A DNA stretch of 64,000 bases, taken from assembly GCA_020744225.1 (NCBI GenBank), contig JAGMWG010000022.1, positions 682,001 through 746,000 of the forward strand, given 5' to 3'. The stretch is from Paraphoma chrysanthemicola. Taxonomy: Eukaryota > Ascomycota > Dothideomycetes > Pleosporales > Phaeosphaeriaceae. Under the pieces are notes generated by a model that ran no database searches, was not told the DNA's origin, and saw nothing but the letters and a program-made list of their open reading frames with translations. Made by a program: the position numbers and the translations under genes. Below, in pieces: positions 53,210 to 64,000 of the stretch; positions within the stretch are counted from its first letter, which is position 1, and each line of letters opens with the position of its first letter.

Positions 53210-56029
53210 ATGCCACACGACGACTTTGATGATAGCACAAGCGGCGCTGAGGAACAAAGCCTCCCACTTCGTATAGAGAAAATACCACACAACGACGACG
53301 ATCCACACTCAGACATAGGCGACGACGACGCCAGCAACAGTAATACCGACAGGACGATCAACGAGAATCTCTGCGGCCTTCTCTGTAGTTCATGCCGGCG
53401 TCTCGACCTCTCAGCCTCGCGTTTCATCATCGATACTGCGCCCTGGCACGCTACAAATGAGGTTCGCAATCACTATTTGCACAAGTCGCGTCCCGTCGCA
53501 CTACCTGATGCTCACTCGACTTCAACGACATTTCGTCTGGGTACATTGAGCGACCTAAGATGGCGTTCACTGAAATGTAGTTTTTGCGCGCTGGTGAAGA
53601 GGGGTTTGCCACAGGACGTGTTAGCCGCTCTTGAGGATACCAATGGAACCGAGGTCGATGCTCCGCTGGGAGCAGTGTTGACTGCGACCTGGGAAATTGA
53701 TGGACGGGCTCGCGTCAGGGGCGAAGGTATGATTTCAAGAACGCGACGACTGCACCTGAGATGGAGCAACGAGGCACTAGGCGAGGCGCATGTGGTATTT
53801 GCGCCGTCAAATCGGTACACGCGACCATTTTCGGACGCACCATCAGTGTACCCTAACGACTCTCTGTTTCTGGGCAGACAGATCGACAGCAGTGGGAAGA
53901 ATCGAGCGCTGATGAAAAGCTGGCTTGATCTGTGTCGTGACAAACATGGCGATCGCTGCCGGACCGGTGCGGAGCCTCCAAAGCGATTTCGGGAGATGCT
54001 CGAGAGCGCGTACTTTGGAGTCATCGATGTTTTTACCCTGCAGCTGACATATTTACCGCAAGATCACCAGGGCTATGAGCCGTATGCGGCGCTGAGCTAT
54101 GTATGGGGAGAGGGAGAAAAGTACAGGACGTTATTGGGGAATGTGATGAGGCATAGAACCCACGGGGGCTTGGAGGCCATCATGCACAAGTTGCCGCAAG
54201 CCATCCAAGATGCTATCGCGCTGGTACCGACGCTGGGATTGCGGTATTTGTGGGTCGACTCTTTGTGCATCGTGCAGGACAGCGCACGGAGCTGGAAACT
54301 GAATGCATACAACATGGATTTGATATACGGGCAAGCAACTCTCACTATTTGTGGTGCGGATGGCGAAGACGGGACGGAGGGCCTCAGGGCCATGCACCGG
54401 AACAAACACAATTCGGCGCAGCATACGGCAGAAGTTCTTCCAGGCTGTCGCCTTATGCTCACCAAGCCTCCGGAGTCGGCAATTCGTCGAACGACTTGGG
54501 ATTCACGAGCCTGGACTTTTCAAGAACGATTACTATCACCGCGAACCCTGATCTTTGTGGATGGCCGTGTCTATTTCCAGTGTCGTTCTACAGGCATGTC
54601 TGAAGACATTGTTGCAGACTATGGAGGCGCAGGCTGGTCTTTAGATCTTGTCAATGCGCCACTGCAGATTCTACGACAAGTTGACAGAAAACCTCTCTGG
54701 GTGTACAATAAAGCCGTGGAGCTTTACACGCGGCGGGCACTCACAAAGTCGGCGGATATCCTGGCCGCGTTCAGCGGCATGTACAAGATGTTAGAATGCA
54801 AAATGAACGGACCGTTCGTATTCGGCCTGCCAACATCGCATTTTGACCTGGCACTGCTTTGGCAATCTGAGAGAGCGGCAACCCGGCGTGTGATTTCAAA
54901 GGAAGATGCGGCCAAACTTTCGGAATCTGAACGCGACTTCCCAAGCTGGGCCTGGTGTGGATGGGAAGGGAGCGCGATGCTATATGATGCTACTGTCCTG
55001 GATGGAGTGTTCCGAGATGTCCGTGCCTGGCTCCGGAACCATACGTGGATTACTTGGCATGTGCGCGACGGGTACGGAGACCTGCGGCCGCTGTGGGATA
55101 GGAAGGTGTGCTCTAAGAGCAGGTCTACAGAAGACCGCTGGAAGGGCTATGAAGCTTCGACACAAGACGTCACGATTGCACGTAGCGTCGAACGAGATGC
55201 AACGAGACAGTATGACGACGACAACGACGACGACTGGTACAGTCACGAACACAAAGAACTCGAGTACCGTAATCGTGGGGAATATGATACTTTTCGCAAC
55301 GAAAAAACCCCTCCGCCTATAATTCTACATGAAGGCAATGGCCGGCACCGGCGCCATATCGATGATCGGAACCGGCGCCATCGCGATGATCGGAAAACCT
55401 CTCAAGAGGAGGAGAGCAGAGTCGATGTGCAGGACCTCTTCGGCCGCAACCTTACATATTGCGGCGGGTTAACCTCGACCTCCTCCTCATTCGCAAGCAA
55501 CGGCAAAGGTGGCCCATTCAAACGAGCCCTCCGCGAGTTTCCATACAAAGTCGTCCAAAGACGCTATGAGACCAACATGGGTAACTTAGAGCACCCTCTG
55601 AAGCCCATCTTGCAATTCTTCACCCACTACATGAATTTGAATCTCGTCCCTCCTGCTGAACCGTTCTCAGGTGGTTCGCAGACAAACCCACCATCACCAC
55701 AATCTGAGCTCCAGCTCTACAGCATTGCAGACGACAGCGGGGACTGGTGCGGCTCGATCACACTCGATAGGTCATGGTTCAGTAAGCAGAAGCGGCGTTC
55801 GAGGCTGCGACATGAGTTTATCGCAATCAGCGATGCGATGCGATTTTCGAATGAAGAGTGCGCTACTTGGACGTACTACATACCCAAAGAGAGGGAGGAG
55901 AGTGAGTGGGATTTGTTTTACGTCTTGCTCATCGAGTTCGATGTGGATTCGTGGAAGAGAGTTGGGCTTGGGAAAGTGTTCAAGGAGGCGTTTGCGAGAG
56001 CTGAGTGGAAGGAGATTGTGCTTGGGTAG
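53210..56029 (+). CDS. Large HET-domain protein, intact
   Basis: Single exon, 939 residues from the ATG at 53210; an in-frame ATG at 53150 would add 20 residues lacking family features. An N-terminal Cys-containing segment (LCGLLCSSCRRLDLS and KCSFCALVKRGLP) is typical of this HET subfamily. The HET domain (about 288-440) is complete: YAALSYVWGEGEKYR, LPQAIQDAIALVPTLGLRYL, WVDSLCIVQD and YGQATLTICGADG, then SRAWTFQERLLSPRTLIF. The C-terminal half includes an Arg/Asp-rich low-complexity stretch (about 660-740) with short RHRR/HIDDRNRR repeats. Unlike the other HET loci in this window it has no stop or deletion, so it may be functional in cell-death-linked recognition. Confidence 0.88.
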   Translation: MPHDDFDDSTSGAEEQSLPLRIEKIPHNDDDPHSDIGDDDASNSNTDRTINENLCGLLCSSCRRLDLSASRFIIDTAPWHATNEVRNHYLHKSRPVALPDAHSTSTTFRLGTLSDLRWRSLKCSFCALVKRGLPQDVLAALEDTNGTEVDAPLGAVLTATWEIDGRARVRGEGMISRTRRLHLRWSNEALGEAHVVFAPSNRYTRPFSDAPSVYPNDSLFLGRQIDSSGKNRALMKSWLDLCRDKHGDRCRTGAEPPKRFREMLESAYFGVIDVFTLQLTYLPQDHQGYEPYAALSYVWGEGEKYRTLLGNVMRHRTHGGLEAIMHKLPQAIQDAIALVPTLGLRYLWVDSLCIVQDSARSWKLNAYNMDLIYGQATLTICGADGEDGTEGLRAMHRNKHNSAQHTAEVLPGCRLMLTKPPESAIRRTTWDSRAWTFQERLLSPRTLIFVDGRVYFQCRSTGMSEDIVADYGGAGWSLDLVNAPLQILRQVDRKPLWVYNKAVELYTRRALTKSADILAAFSGMYKMLECKMNGPFVFGLPTSHFDLALLWQSERAATRRVISKEDAAKLSESERDFPSWAWCGWEGSAMLYDATVLDGVFRDVRAWLRNHTWITWHVRDGYGDLRPLWDRKVCSKSRSTEDRWKGYEASTQDVTIARSVERDATRQYDDDNDDDWYSHEHKELEYRNRGEYDTFRNEKTPPPIILHEGNGRHRRHIDDRNRRHRDDRKTSQEEESRVDVQDLFGRNLTYCGGLTSTSSSFASNGKGGPFKRALREFPYKVVQRRYETNMGNLEHPLKPILQFFTHYMNLNLVPPAEPFSGGSQTNPPSPQSELQLYSIADDSGDWCGSITLDRSWFSKQKRRSRLRHEFIAISDAMRFSNEECATWTYYIPKEREESEWDLFYVLLIEFDVDSWKRVGLGKVFKEAFARAEWKEIVLG

Positions 56030-56403
56030 AAGATGGGTAACGGCACATTGAGAAGAGGAAACGAGAAGATGACTCGGAAAGGACAAGTGGGAAGAGGGAT
56101 CAGGAGAGAACGCAAAACGAAAAAGTCGGAAGAAGAAACCAGAAAAGGAATTACGATTGAAAGATATAAAACAAATACCTCTTTAATTGAGGTTTGGCTG
56201 CTGAAGATACGAGTTACCGTTCGTGAGCTCGTGCGCAAGTTGAGTAGGATTGTACAAAGCTTTGCATTAAGGAACTAATTGTGCAAACCGTGGTGGGCCA
56301 GAGTCACCTTGACCCTGCGCGCACCATATAAACACCATTGTGGGCCTTCATTTTGAGTGGGCAGTGTTACTGTAACCGAACCTCAAAAACGATATCCCTT
56401 AAA

Positions 56404-56584
56404 CCGCTGGATTGTGCCACCAGGAGATAGGCGCCAACCGCATTAGCTAGATGCTGTGGCCGAGTGACTGAGCCTCACGTGCCCCGTGCTTTTGCACGAG
56501 TCAGAAAAAATAGAGGAAAAGTAGAAAAATGCGAGATTATCACGCGCGGATTGGCGCCTATCTCCTGGTGGCACAATCCAGCGG
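56404..56584. repeat. Foldback inverted repeat, possible MITE
   Basis: The arms 56404-56437 and 56551-56584 are perfect 34-bp reverse complements, separated by 113 bp. The complementarity extends weakly outward (TTAAA on the left against TTTAA on the right). Inside lies a small hairpin around CCCCGTGC/GCACGAG. Size and shape suit a miniature inverted-repeat element or the end of a degraded transposon. No transposase is present, and the target duplication is unclear. Confidence 0.65.
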
Positions 56585-56743
56585 CTTTAAAAGATAGACA
56601 CGTTGGTGGGGCCCATCCACTGTGGAAAACAGAACAAGGGTTAAAGGTTGGTGGACCTGAGGGTTTTGGGCTTGCGACACCTGTAGTTAGTGTCGATGAT
56701 GCGTTCCAACAGTCTAAGAGCGTTATTAGTGAATTTGGGTTAG

Positions 56744-57236
56744 TGTAGATATTCTATTTAGAACTAAGGGATGCATTCAAAAGTAAGATAACGTTAAAGA
56801 ATTACTTTATTGAAGACTAGATAGACTTCTAGATAGAAGAAAGAGCTCTTTCTAAAGACTAAGAGATAAAGTAAGCTTACTCTAGAGAGTATAAGATATT
56901 GTATACGAATATTAGTCTTATCGTAACTCTAGTTAAGAATTACTCTTATACTAAGTAAATATAATATAAAGAAGATTAACGTATTAAATTATAAGATACT
57001 TATAACTATAGACGTACGTATAGAAATCTAGGTAATCTATTAAGTACTAAACTATAATATTATGAAGTTTAGGTCGTTACCTTCTAAATCTATCTACGTA
57101 GTGCTGTAATATTAGCTAAATATATTGTACTAGTATACTTAGTCTAAGTAATAAGTATTATAATCAATAGAAGTGGATTTCATCTACTACTAGCTTAACT
57201 ATGTAGATACAATCTATATCTCGATCCCTTTTAAAT
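56744..57236. other. AT-rich tract with RIP-like dinucleotide bias
   Basis: About 490 bp of very AT-rich DNA. Counting by eye over 56821-57120, CpA does not occur and TpG occurs four times, while TpA is very abundant and CpG is retained. Loss of CpA/TpG with gain of TpA is the signature of repeat-induced point mutation, so this is most likely a mutated transposon fragment. It abuts the PKS-NRPS stop codon. Confidence 0.75.
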
Positions 57237-60200
57237 CTATCTCCACATCGTAAGCTTTTCTCCTCCATTAATACCTGTTAGTGTTGCCTCCAAGGACGCC
57301 AAAACATAGGAGAACCCGACTGCCTTGATGCGACCCATCCACTTCAGGATCTGCACACGATCAAACCCTCGCAGTCCACGCAACTCCTCTAGGTGCGTCT
57401 TGATGTCATCCACTGAGACGGTTACACTGCTCTCGTAGGAGGTGAATTGTGCTTTTGATGCTCCCCCTACGTCGGTTTGTTTCGCGGATGAGACCAACGC
57501 ATCACTCAGTCGCTCAGCGACTTCACGGCCGGGAATGAGGTCGATGTGCCCCTGCCAGCCCGTGCAATCCGGCATGGCGCCCGCCAGGTCAACACACCTC
57601 ACAAATTCGTCGAGGACCCACGATTTCGATCCGTGCGACGATGACGTGCGCGTGGGCTGAAGGCGATAGATGAAAGATGGCACACCCAAGCTCTCGGACG
57701 CGCGTTCAAGGATGCGCTCGCCCGCCCACTTTGAGGCGACATATCCATCGGATCCATCGGTGGGAGGCTCATAAGCCGCAGCGCTTGATGGGGCTACATC
57801 CCTGATCGAGTCCAGAACATCCCGAGGCAAGACCCCTGAAGTAGACACAAAATGAATGGGTATCTGGTTCGGAGCCGCGAGCTGCACTAGCTCTTTGATC
57901 GACTGAACATTGCTCGGACGAAGCATGTGGTAATTGTCCCAGAACGACCGCAAAGCGCCCATGTGTAGGATGACATCCACATCGCTTGAGAGCCCTTGGA
58001 ACTGCTCCGAAGTGAGCCCCAGGCGTGGTGCGGAAAGATCGCCAACGTGCTGCGCTATCTTGTTGCCTCGGAGTATCGACCGTGAAGCCTCATTTGGTTT
58101 GTCTCTGACTGCAACGCACACGATCCTTCCAATCAGAGGATTCGCCTCAAGTACAGGCAGGACGCGCTTTGCCAGATTACCCGTGGAGCCCGTAACGAGA
58201 ACCGTCAAAGAACCATTCTCTCGCTTCCTTTGGTTCTGGCGCAGAGTGATGGGAACCGAGGGAGGCTTTGTCTCCTGATCCCAATCGATCACCTCTACGC
58301 TCGTGCCTTCCTCCACTTTCCGTGCCATTTGCGCAAGGGTATTGCCGCTGAGGAGGTCGACTAGATGGATAGTGACATTGAAAACCTGGCGAATACGTGA
58401 TTGAAGTCGTACGATGAGAAGCGAGTTGCCGCCGACCATGAAGAAGTTGGTTGAAGGAGAGATGGCCGGTCCGAACTTTTCGCTATCCTTGCCAAGAACT
58501 TCCTGCCATAGTCGTCGGAGGTGATTCATTGTCTCAGTCAATTCGTCATCGGTTTGAGCCTCGGAAGCTACTCGCTGAGGTAGTGGGAGGGCCTGAATGG
58601 CCTTGCGGTCGACCTTGGAGTGAGCCGTCAAGGGAAGATTTTCGAGAGGAATGGCCAAGACCGGAACCATGTACTGAGGGATTGGAAGGCGGCCAAGTAA
58701 ATGCTCCAAGAACGCATCTGGGTTCTCAGCTCTGTTTTCTGGCGAGAAAACAACATGGGCCACGAGATAGTCAGGGTCGCCTTTACGAAGTGTTACGATT
58801 GCTGCTTTCAGCATACTGCCAGAAGTGGCGATCAGGTTGCTCTCAATATCAGCTAGATCGATACGGAGACCACGCAGCTTCACCATCGTGTCTCCTGCGA
58901 CGCGGTGTCGGAAGATCAAAGAACCATCGTCTTGGAGGTGCGCGATGTCGCCAGTCCGATGCATCACAGTCCAGCCGTTGCTCACATGCTGCGGAGTCGC
59001 GTATGGATTCTGTACGAAAGCGCTTGTGGTCCGTTCTCTATCGGTGAGATAGCCAAAAGAGACGCCCGCGCCTCCAATCACCACCTCTCCCGGCATTCCA
59101 ACAGGAAGCGGTCTGAGATTCTCGTCCAAAATATACGTAGTATAATTTGGAAGCGAGGATCCACACGGCACAGGGGCTTCTTCGTCAATTCGTACTTCAT
59201 TGTAGTTGACCAGCCCCTTGTGGGAAGCGATGGAGATCTCTGCAGGTCCGTATGAGTTGTGCAAGCGGAGTTGGTCGAGACCGAGTCCAGCGAATTGCTG
59301 CAAAATATGGTTCGTCAGAGGCTCGCCACCCGCGAAGGCAAAGCGCCAGCTGGACGCGTGTCGAAGGTTATCGTTGCCAAACTCCATCCACATTGAGTAT
59401 TCCGAAGGTGTGACTTTGGTATACGTGATGGCCTCTTGACGAACGATCTCAGTAAGCGAGACAGGGTCGCCACGCTTGTTGTAGGGGACGACGAAGACCG
59501 TGCCGCCGTTGACGAGACCTGTGAACATCTGGTCTACGGAAAAGTCAAAGGTGAAAGCGCTCTGCTGCAGCACCCTTTCTGCGCCGAGCTTGTAAACTTT
59601 GGTATATCCCTCCAACTCGTTTCTTATACCAGAATGGCGTATGACGATGCCTTTGGGTGTGCCTGTTGAGCCGCTCGTGTACAAGATTGCTGCGGGCTTG
59701 TCCGGATGAGCAGCATTGGGCACATGGGTCGTTGGTGAAGCGGCCACACGAGACAAATCAACGATAGTAGCTACCCCGAGTTGTGGAGTATCTCCGATTG
59801 TCGTATCGTCCGCCAGCACAGCTTTAGGCTGGCAGTCCTTTGCCAGTGTCGCGAGCCGTGATATAGGATTGCGAAGATCGAGTGGCACGTATACGCCCCC
59901 AATACGCATAATGGCAAGCATAGAGCAAATCCAGTCGGTAGAGGCTTGCTGGAACACTAGGACACGGGCGTCTGGGCCAACTCCGCTCTTCAAGAGTGCT
60001 TCAGCGATGGCTTCGACTCGATCTATCATCGCTTTGTACGTCAGATGAAACCCGAGGCCATCCTTGAGGGCTGGTCTATCCGCATTCTCCAACGCTACCT
60101 GGTCGATCCGATGCGGCAACGTTGCTGGCCAATCGGTTGCCATGTCGGGCCCTGGTCATGATCAGCGGACTTTGGGCCTCTGGTTCTCCATCAATTACTC

Positions 60201-63200
60201 ACCGCAGCCAATGATCAAAGATCGCGACAGCTGTTCTTCACTGAAGAGCGGCGTGTCCTGGAGCAACAAAGATGTGTCCTTCGAGAGCACATCTACAAAA
60301 TGCACATATGTTTCGAGTAACAACTTTGTCGCTGTCGTATCGTAGAAAGACCGCTGGGTGCGCAGTGCAATTTGGACCTCAGTACCGAGATCAGCGACGT
60401 CGAATGAGATGTCGTATCCTGATCGTCCAGGATGGTAGTCCTCGACATCGAACTGGCACTGCACCCATGTCTGCTGCCTGCTTCTATCGACCTGCCTGTA
60501 ATCGAAGAACGCCTGGAAGAAGGGATTATACGACGAGGAACGAGTTACCTTGAGTTCCTTGAGAAGCACATCAAATGGAAGACGCGAGTGGTCCAGCGCG
60601 GTGTAAGCTGTGTTGCGGGCTTCTACGATGGCGTCTGCAAATTTCTGTTCGGCCTGACGACGGAAGCGTAGCGTGAGCAGATTCAGGTAGAACCCGACGC
60701 TACCAATCATGTTACTGTCATTACGGTTTGCATCGGCGATCCCTATGGTCAAATCATCGACCTCAGTGAAGCTGAACAGCATGGCTTTGAATGCGGCCAG
60801 GTAGAAGTGGAAGGGAGTGCATCGGTTGGCTTGGGCGACCGACTTCACTCGCGCGCTGAACTCAGCGGCGATGCGCATATCAAGCTGATTTACCTCGTAG
60901 TTGGCAATTGCGGTCCTGGACTGTGATCGAGCCATCGGCAGTAGCGGTAAAATTGGCGGGAGATCATTGACGGGAAAGACGCTTCTCCAATAGTCAAGCT
61001 CCTTGACCATTTGTCCCTCACTGAGTGCTTTGCGCTGGGCTACCGAGAAGTCGGGACACTGAAGTGGTGGCACTCCAAGACTCTCTCCATTGTACGCTTT
61101 GTCCATGTCTGCGAGCAAGATCTGGAAGCTGGTCACATCCATGATGATGTGATGGGCATTGAACAATAGATAATGATGGATCGGGGATAGAGTCAACAGA
61201 ACCATCCGGAACAGCGCACCACTCTCGAGATCGAACTCGTGCGCCCGAAGCTTATCATATTCAGCGACCGCCTCCTCTGGTGACTGGATCATGATGTGTT
61301 CCAGCTTAACTGGAGAGCGCGCCAGTACATTTTGCGTCGCTTGGTCAACCTCATTGTCGTCGCCAATGAAGCACGTACGCAAGGCTTCGTGCCTCAGCGT
61401 CACTGCACGCAAAGCGCGTTCCAGGTCACCTATCCGTACGTGTCCCGTCATACGATAACGGAGGGTGACGTTGAAGGTTGTAGGATCGTCAACCAAGAGG
61501 CGCAGGAACCAGAAGCGCGACTGGGCAATAGAAATGGGTTTGCTTCGTACGATATTTCGAGTCGAGGCCTCAATTGCGTTTCTCAACTTTGCAGCGTTCG
61601 CCACATTCTTATGCAAGGAATCAACGTGAAGCTCCATGGCCGGAGTCGCTACCGTGTTCGGTGTGTATACCGTTGAGCTTTGGCCGTTCACAGTCGACTC
61701 AGCAACACTCGGGGTAGAAGAACCAGTCTTGGATGATGGAGCGGTTACTGGAGGCTTGGGGAGCATCGCAGGGGCTTGTATAGGAGCGGGCTGGCCGCTT
61801 CCAATCTTTGCGAGGAGGTCTTCGGGAAGTTTCTTGAAAGCCCACTGACAAACTTCGGCAAGAGAAGAGCCACCGACAATCTTCAGCACAGGAATGTCCA
61901 CCTTGACGTTCTTGAGGAACCATGACCGAGCTTCCACGGCAATAAGTGAGTCCATGCCGAGTTCGACAAGCGGGGCGTCGTGGTCTGGTGTGCCATTTCC
62001 GATTTGCAAGATGGAGCATAACTTAGCCGCAAATGCATCTCGAAGCAACCCCAAAGCGTGGTCTTGGGAATCAGCAGCAGCCAACTGGTCTGGAATTGGG
62101 AGTTTGTTGGCATCCTTGCTCCCCGATTGTCCCACCTCCGCTGATGTAAGCCCGTTCGTCTTGATAAGACAATGAGAGAACAGAGGATTCTCAAAGTAAG
62201 GGCCACGCACGTCCTCGTCATCACGGATGTAACCGAGTCCAGTAGTGACAATAGCTTCCGGGAAAAAGACACCGTCATTTTCGTCCCTGTCGCGAGCAGT
62301 CGGAATACCTGCCTCTATGGCCTCTGCGAACGCTTGTTGAAGCTCGATCTCGTTGAGAGGAAGCAGCCTGAAGTTGTTCAGTTGATTCAAGACGTGCTCG
62401 CCCGCCGACTCGACGTAGCCTAGACCAGCGACGCGACCGATGTCGACACCAGAGGCCGCCAGACCGCGCCTCCGACGCTGGCGGGCGAGGCCGTTCAAGT
62501 AGCCGCTGGAAATGACATAGCTCGACTGGCCGGGATTTCCAATTAAGGTCGTTGCGGAGGTAAGCAATAAGAAGAAGTCAAGCGGATCATTGTAGAACAG
62601 CTCGTCGAGGTTGTTGCTTCCATCAATCTTTGGCTTAAGTACAGCCTGCATCTGTTCAATGGACATGTTCACGAAAAGAGAGTCTCGCAGGATCATAGCA
62701 CCGTTGACGATGCCAGCAATTGGAGGGCACTCTCTGCGGATGTCTTCGATAGTGCGAGCGAGGCTGGCTTTGTCGGTGACATCCACAGCATGGAGCTTGA
62801 CAATTGCACCGGTACCCTTGAATGAGTCTAGCCAGGTGGCGTTGGCTTTCGGTGTACGACTCGCCAGGCACACGCATCCAGCCCCATTGTCCACCATCCA
62901 TTTGCAGATGGATTGTCCGATTTCGCCCGTGAGGCCGAGAAGGATATAAGTCTTATTCAAGGCGAAGAGCGTGCGAGCCTCAAGAGGACGGACCTCGACC
63001 AAGAGACGGCTAGATCCTGAAGGCGCCCAGGACACGACATCCGATATGTGAGCCTGCTGCTTCTTATGAATCATGTCTAGCGGAATCATAACATCATCCG
63101 CGACGACACCATCGGGTGCGTTCGTTGCAGCTGCAACAGCGGATTGAAGATGTTCCAAAAACACTTCTCTTTGGCTGGATTGGAAAGACTGCGCCTCGAG

Positions 63201-64000
63201 CCTCGCGAGATCATCGATGCCAATTCTCTTTATATGTGCTGGTACAAGGCGCGAAGCGCTGCTTTTGCTGACCTCATCGGTTGCCAGATCGACAAAATGC
63301 GTTGCAGTGGGGGGAAGAACCTGCTTCAACGCAACTTTGGGTGCACGCGTGTCGAACCTAGTCCAAGGCCCAGATGAATTCTTCGAAGCGCTGGTGATGA
63401 AACTGAGCCTCAGAGATTTTGTATGTGCCAGTCTTTCCATTGCGGCTGCGAATAGTTGGTCCTTCTCGGGCAACGGGGAGTTGATGACCACAACACTGCC
63501 GAACGGCAGTGCTCGGATTACGGATGCTGCCAAAAGCTCGGTAGCTACAGCACTGAGAAGATGTACGGGGTCAGTACCAGATGGAAAGGGTACGACTGCA
63601 GTAGGCTCGGTCAATTTTGAGTTAGTCCCAGACAAGAAGAGGACCTGTTCCGTCTTCTCAACGTAATTGCCGAGACCAACAAACAAGAAGCCTTCCCCAG
63701 CGATGTTAAGTGCCATCAAGCTCGAAAACGCCGCCTCAACCTTGCTTGTTCCAGCCTTGTTTGACGGAACGTCCTGTTGAACGAGTGACGGAGGCGCATC
63801 TTTTCGTAGTACCACTGCAACACCATCCAGTTCGTCAGCTGCTTTTTCTGAAGTAATAATGCGCCGAGATGAGTTGAGACGCGCATTTCGGGTTACATCA
63901 TGCATCAGGCGTGGAATGAGGAGGCGCCCTCCCTTATCCACAAACGCTTCGGGCTCATTCGACCACAAGTATGGATAGGTCCGGATCTTTTCTGTTGAAG
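57237..64000 (-). CDS. PKS-NRPS hybrid synthase, C-terminal part (KR-ACP-C-A-T-R); N-terminus beyond window
   Basis: These megasynthases build a polyketide, amidate it with an amino acid and release the product reductively or by cyclisation. The minus-strand frame is open to the window edge; exon 64000-60203 joins exon 60151-57237 across a 51-nt intron, giving SLIIGCGPDMATDWPATLPH. In order: a degenerate ER-like/structural region (63.9-63.0 kb), KR (LGLTGEIG at about 62.93 kb; GQSSYVISSG at about 62.5 kb), ACP (LGMDSLIA, 61.95 kb), Ser/Pro linker, C domain (HHIIMD, 61.15 kb), A domain (LYTSGSTGTPKG, NSYGPAEIS, HRTGD), T domain (FFMVGGNSLL) and a terminal SDR reductase with TGSTGNLA and YVASK. 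The release domain keeps the Tyr-x3-Lys pair. The KS, AT, DH and MT domains must lie beyond 64000. Product unknown. Confidence 0.95.

Larger units (their letters stand above)
56030..57236. other. Intergenic block: foldback element and AT-rich RIP-like tract
   Basis: This 1.2-kb region between the HET gene and the PKS-NRPS 3' end contains the inverted repeat at 56404-56584 and the AT-rich tract at 56744-57236, listed separately. A 95-codon frame at 56464-56748 is partly made of the repeat arm and is not called. Confidence 0.6.

Noticed and set aside
56464..56748. A 95-codon plus-strand frame downstream of the large HET gene
   Set aside because: Part of it is encoded by the right arm of the inverted repeat, and it runs into the AT-rich tract; it is best explained as repeat-derived sequence.
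1..64000. CRISPR arrays, rRNA genes, bacterial-type operons or riboswitches
   Set aside because: I saw none, and the intron-bearing fungal genes make bacterial features implausible here.

Overview
The window is a gene-dense stretch of a filamentous ascomycete nuclear genome (Pezizomycotina; a plant-associated Dothideomycete is my best guess). The evidence is short GT-AG introns of about 45-60 nt, HET-domain genes, a pogo/Fot1-type transposon, pectin-degrading enzymes, a PKS-NRPS megasynthase and an AT-rich tract with a RIP-like signature. All exon joins given here were worked out by eye from splice signals, reading frame and family conservation.

Layout. 1-3.6 kb: 3' part of a Nab2-type poly(A)-RNA-binding protein and protoporphyrinogen oxidase. 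4.2-5.8 kb: a HET-domain gene broken by one stop codon. 6.9-8.8 kb: a complete pogo-like transposon with perfect 66-bp inverted repeats and a D-to-N change in the catalytic triad. 9-11.5 kb: an NTF2-like protein and a bZIP/DUF3425 factor. 12.4-16.7 kb: two secreted pectinolytic enzymes, GH28 and GH105. 17.5-22.3 kb: single-pass membrane proteins, two of them Cys-containing paralogues sharing an intron position, plus a small coiled-coil protein. 22.5-31.3 kb: housekeeping genes LTN1 (listerin) and XPD/RAD3, divergently arranged, then a small membrane-anchored protein. 32.4-37.1 kb: a zinc-finger protein, a HET/ankyrin protein with an internally deleted HET domain, and a HET remnant. 38.1-39.0 kb: ornithine decarboxylase antizyme, whose two reading frames meet at a TCC-TGA +1 frameshift site. 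39.7-46.5 kb: nuclear FKBP, REV1 and a Yippee protein. 47.8-52.6 kb: an NDR-like kinase and a tandem DsbA/kappa-GST-like protein. 53.2-56.0 kb: a large intact HET protein. 56.4-57.2 kb: a foldback element and a RIP-like AT-rich tract. 57.2-64.0 kb: the KR-ACP-C-A-T-R end of a PKS-NRPS hybrid running off the right edge.

Functional themes: genome maintenance (XPD, REV1), ribosome quality control (LTN1), polyamine feedback (antizyme), pectin breakdown (GH28+GH105), non-self recognition (HET genes in several states of decay) and secondary metabolism (PKS-NRPS next to repeat-derived DNA). The most informative single features are the antizyme frameshift, the RIP-like tract beside the megasynthase, and the pair of Cys-containing membrane proteins, which I cannot place in a known family.
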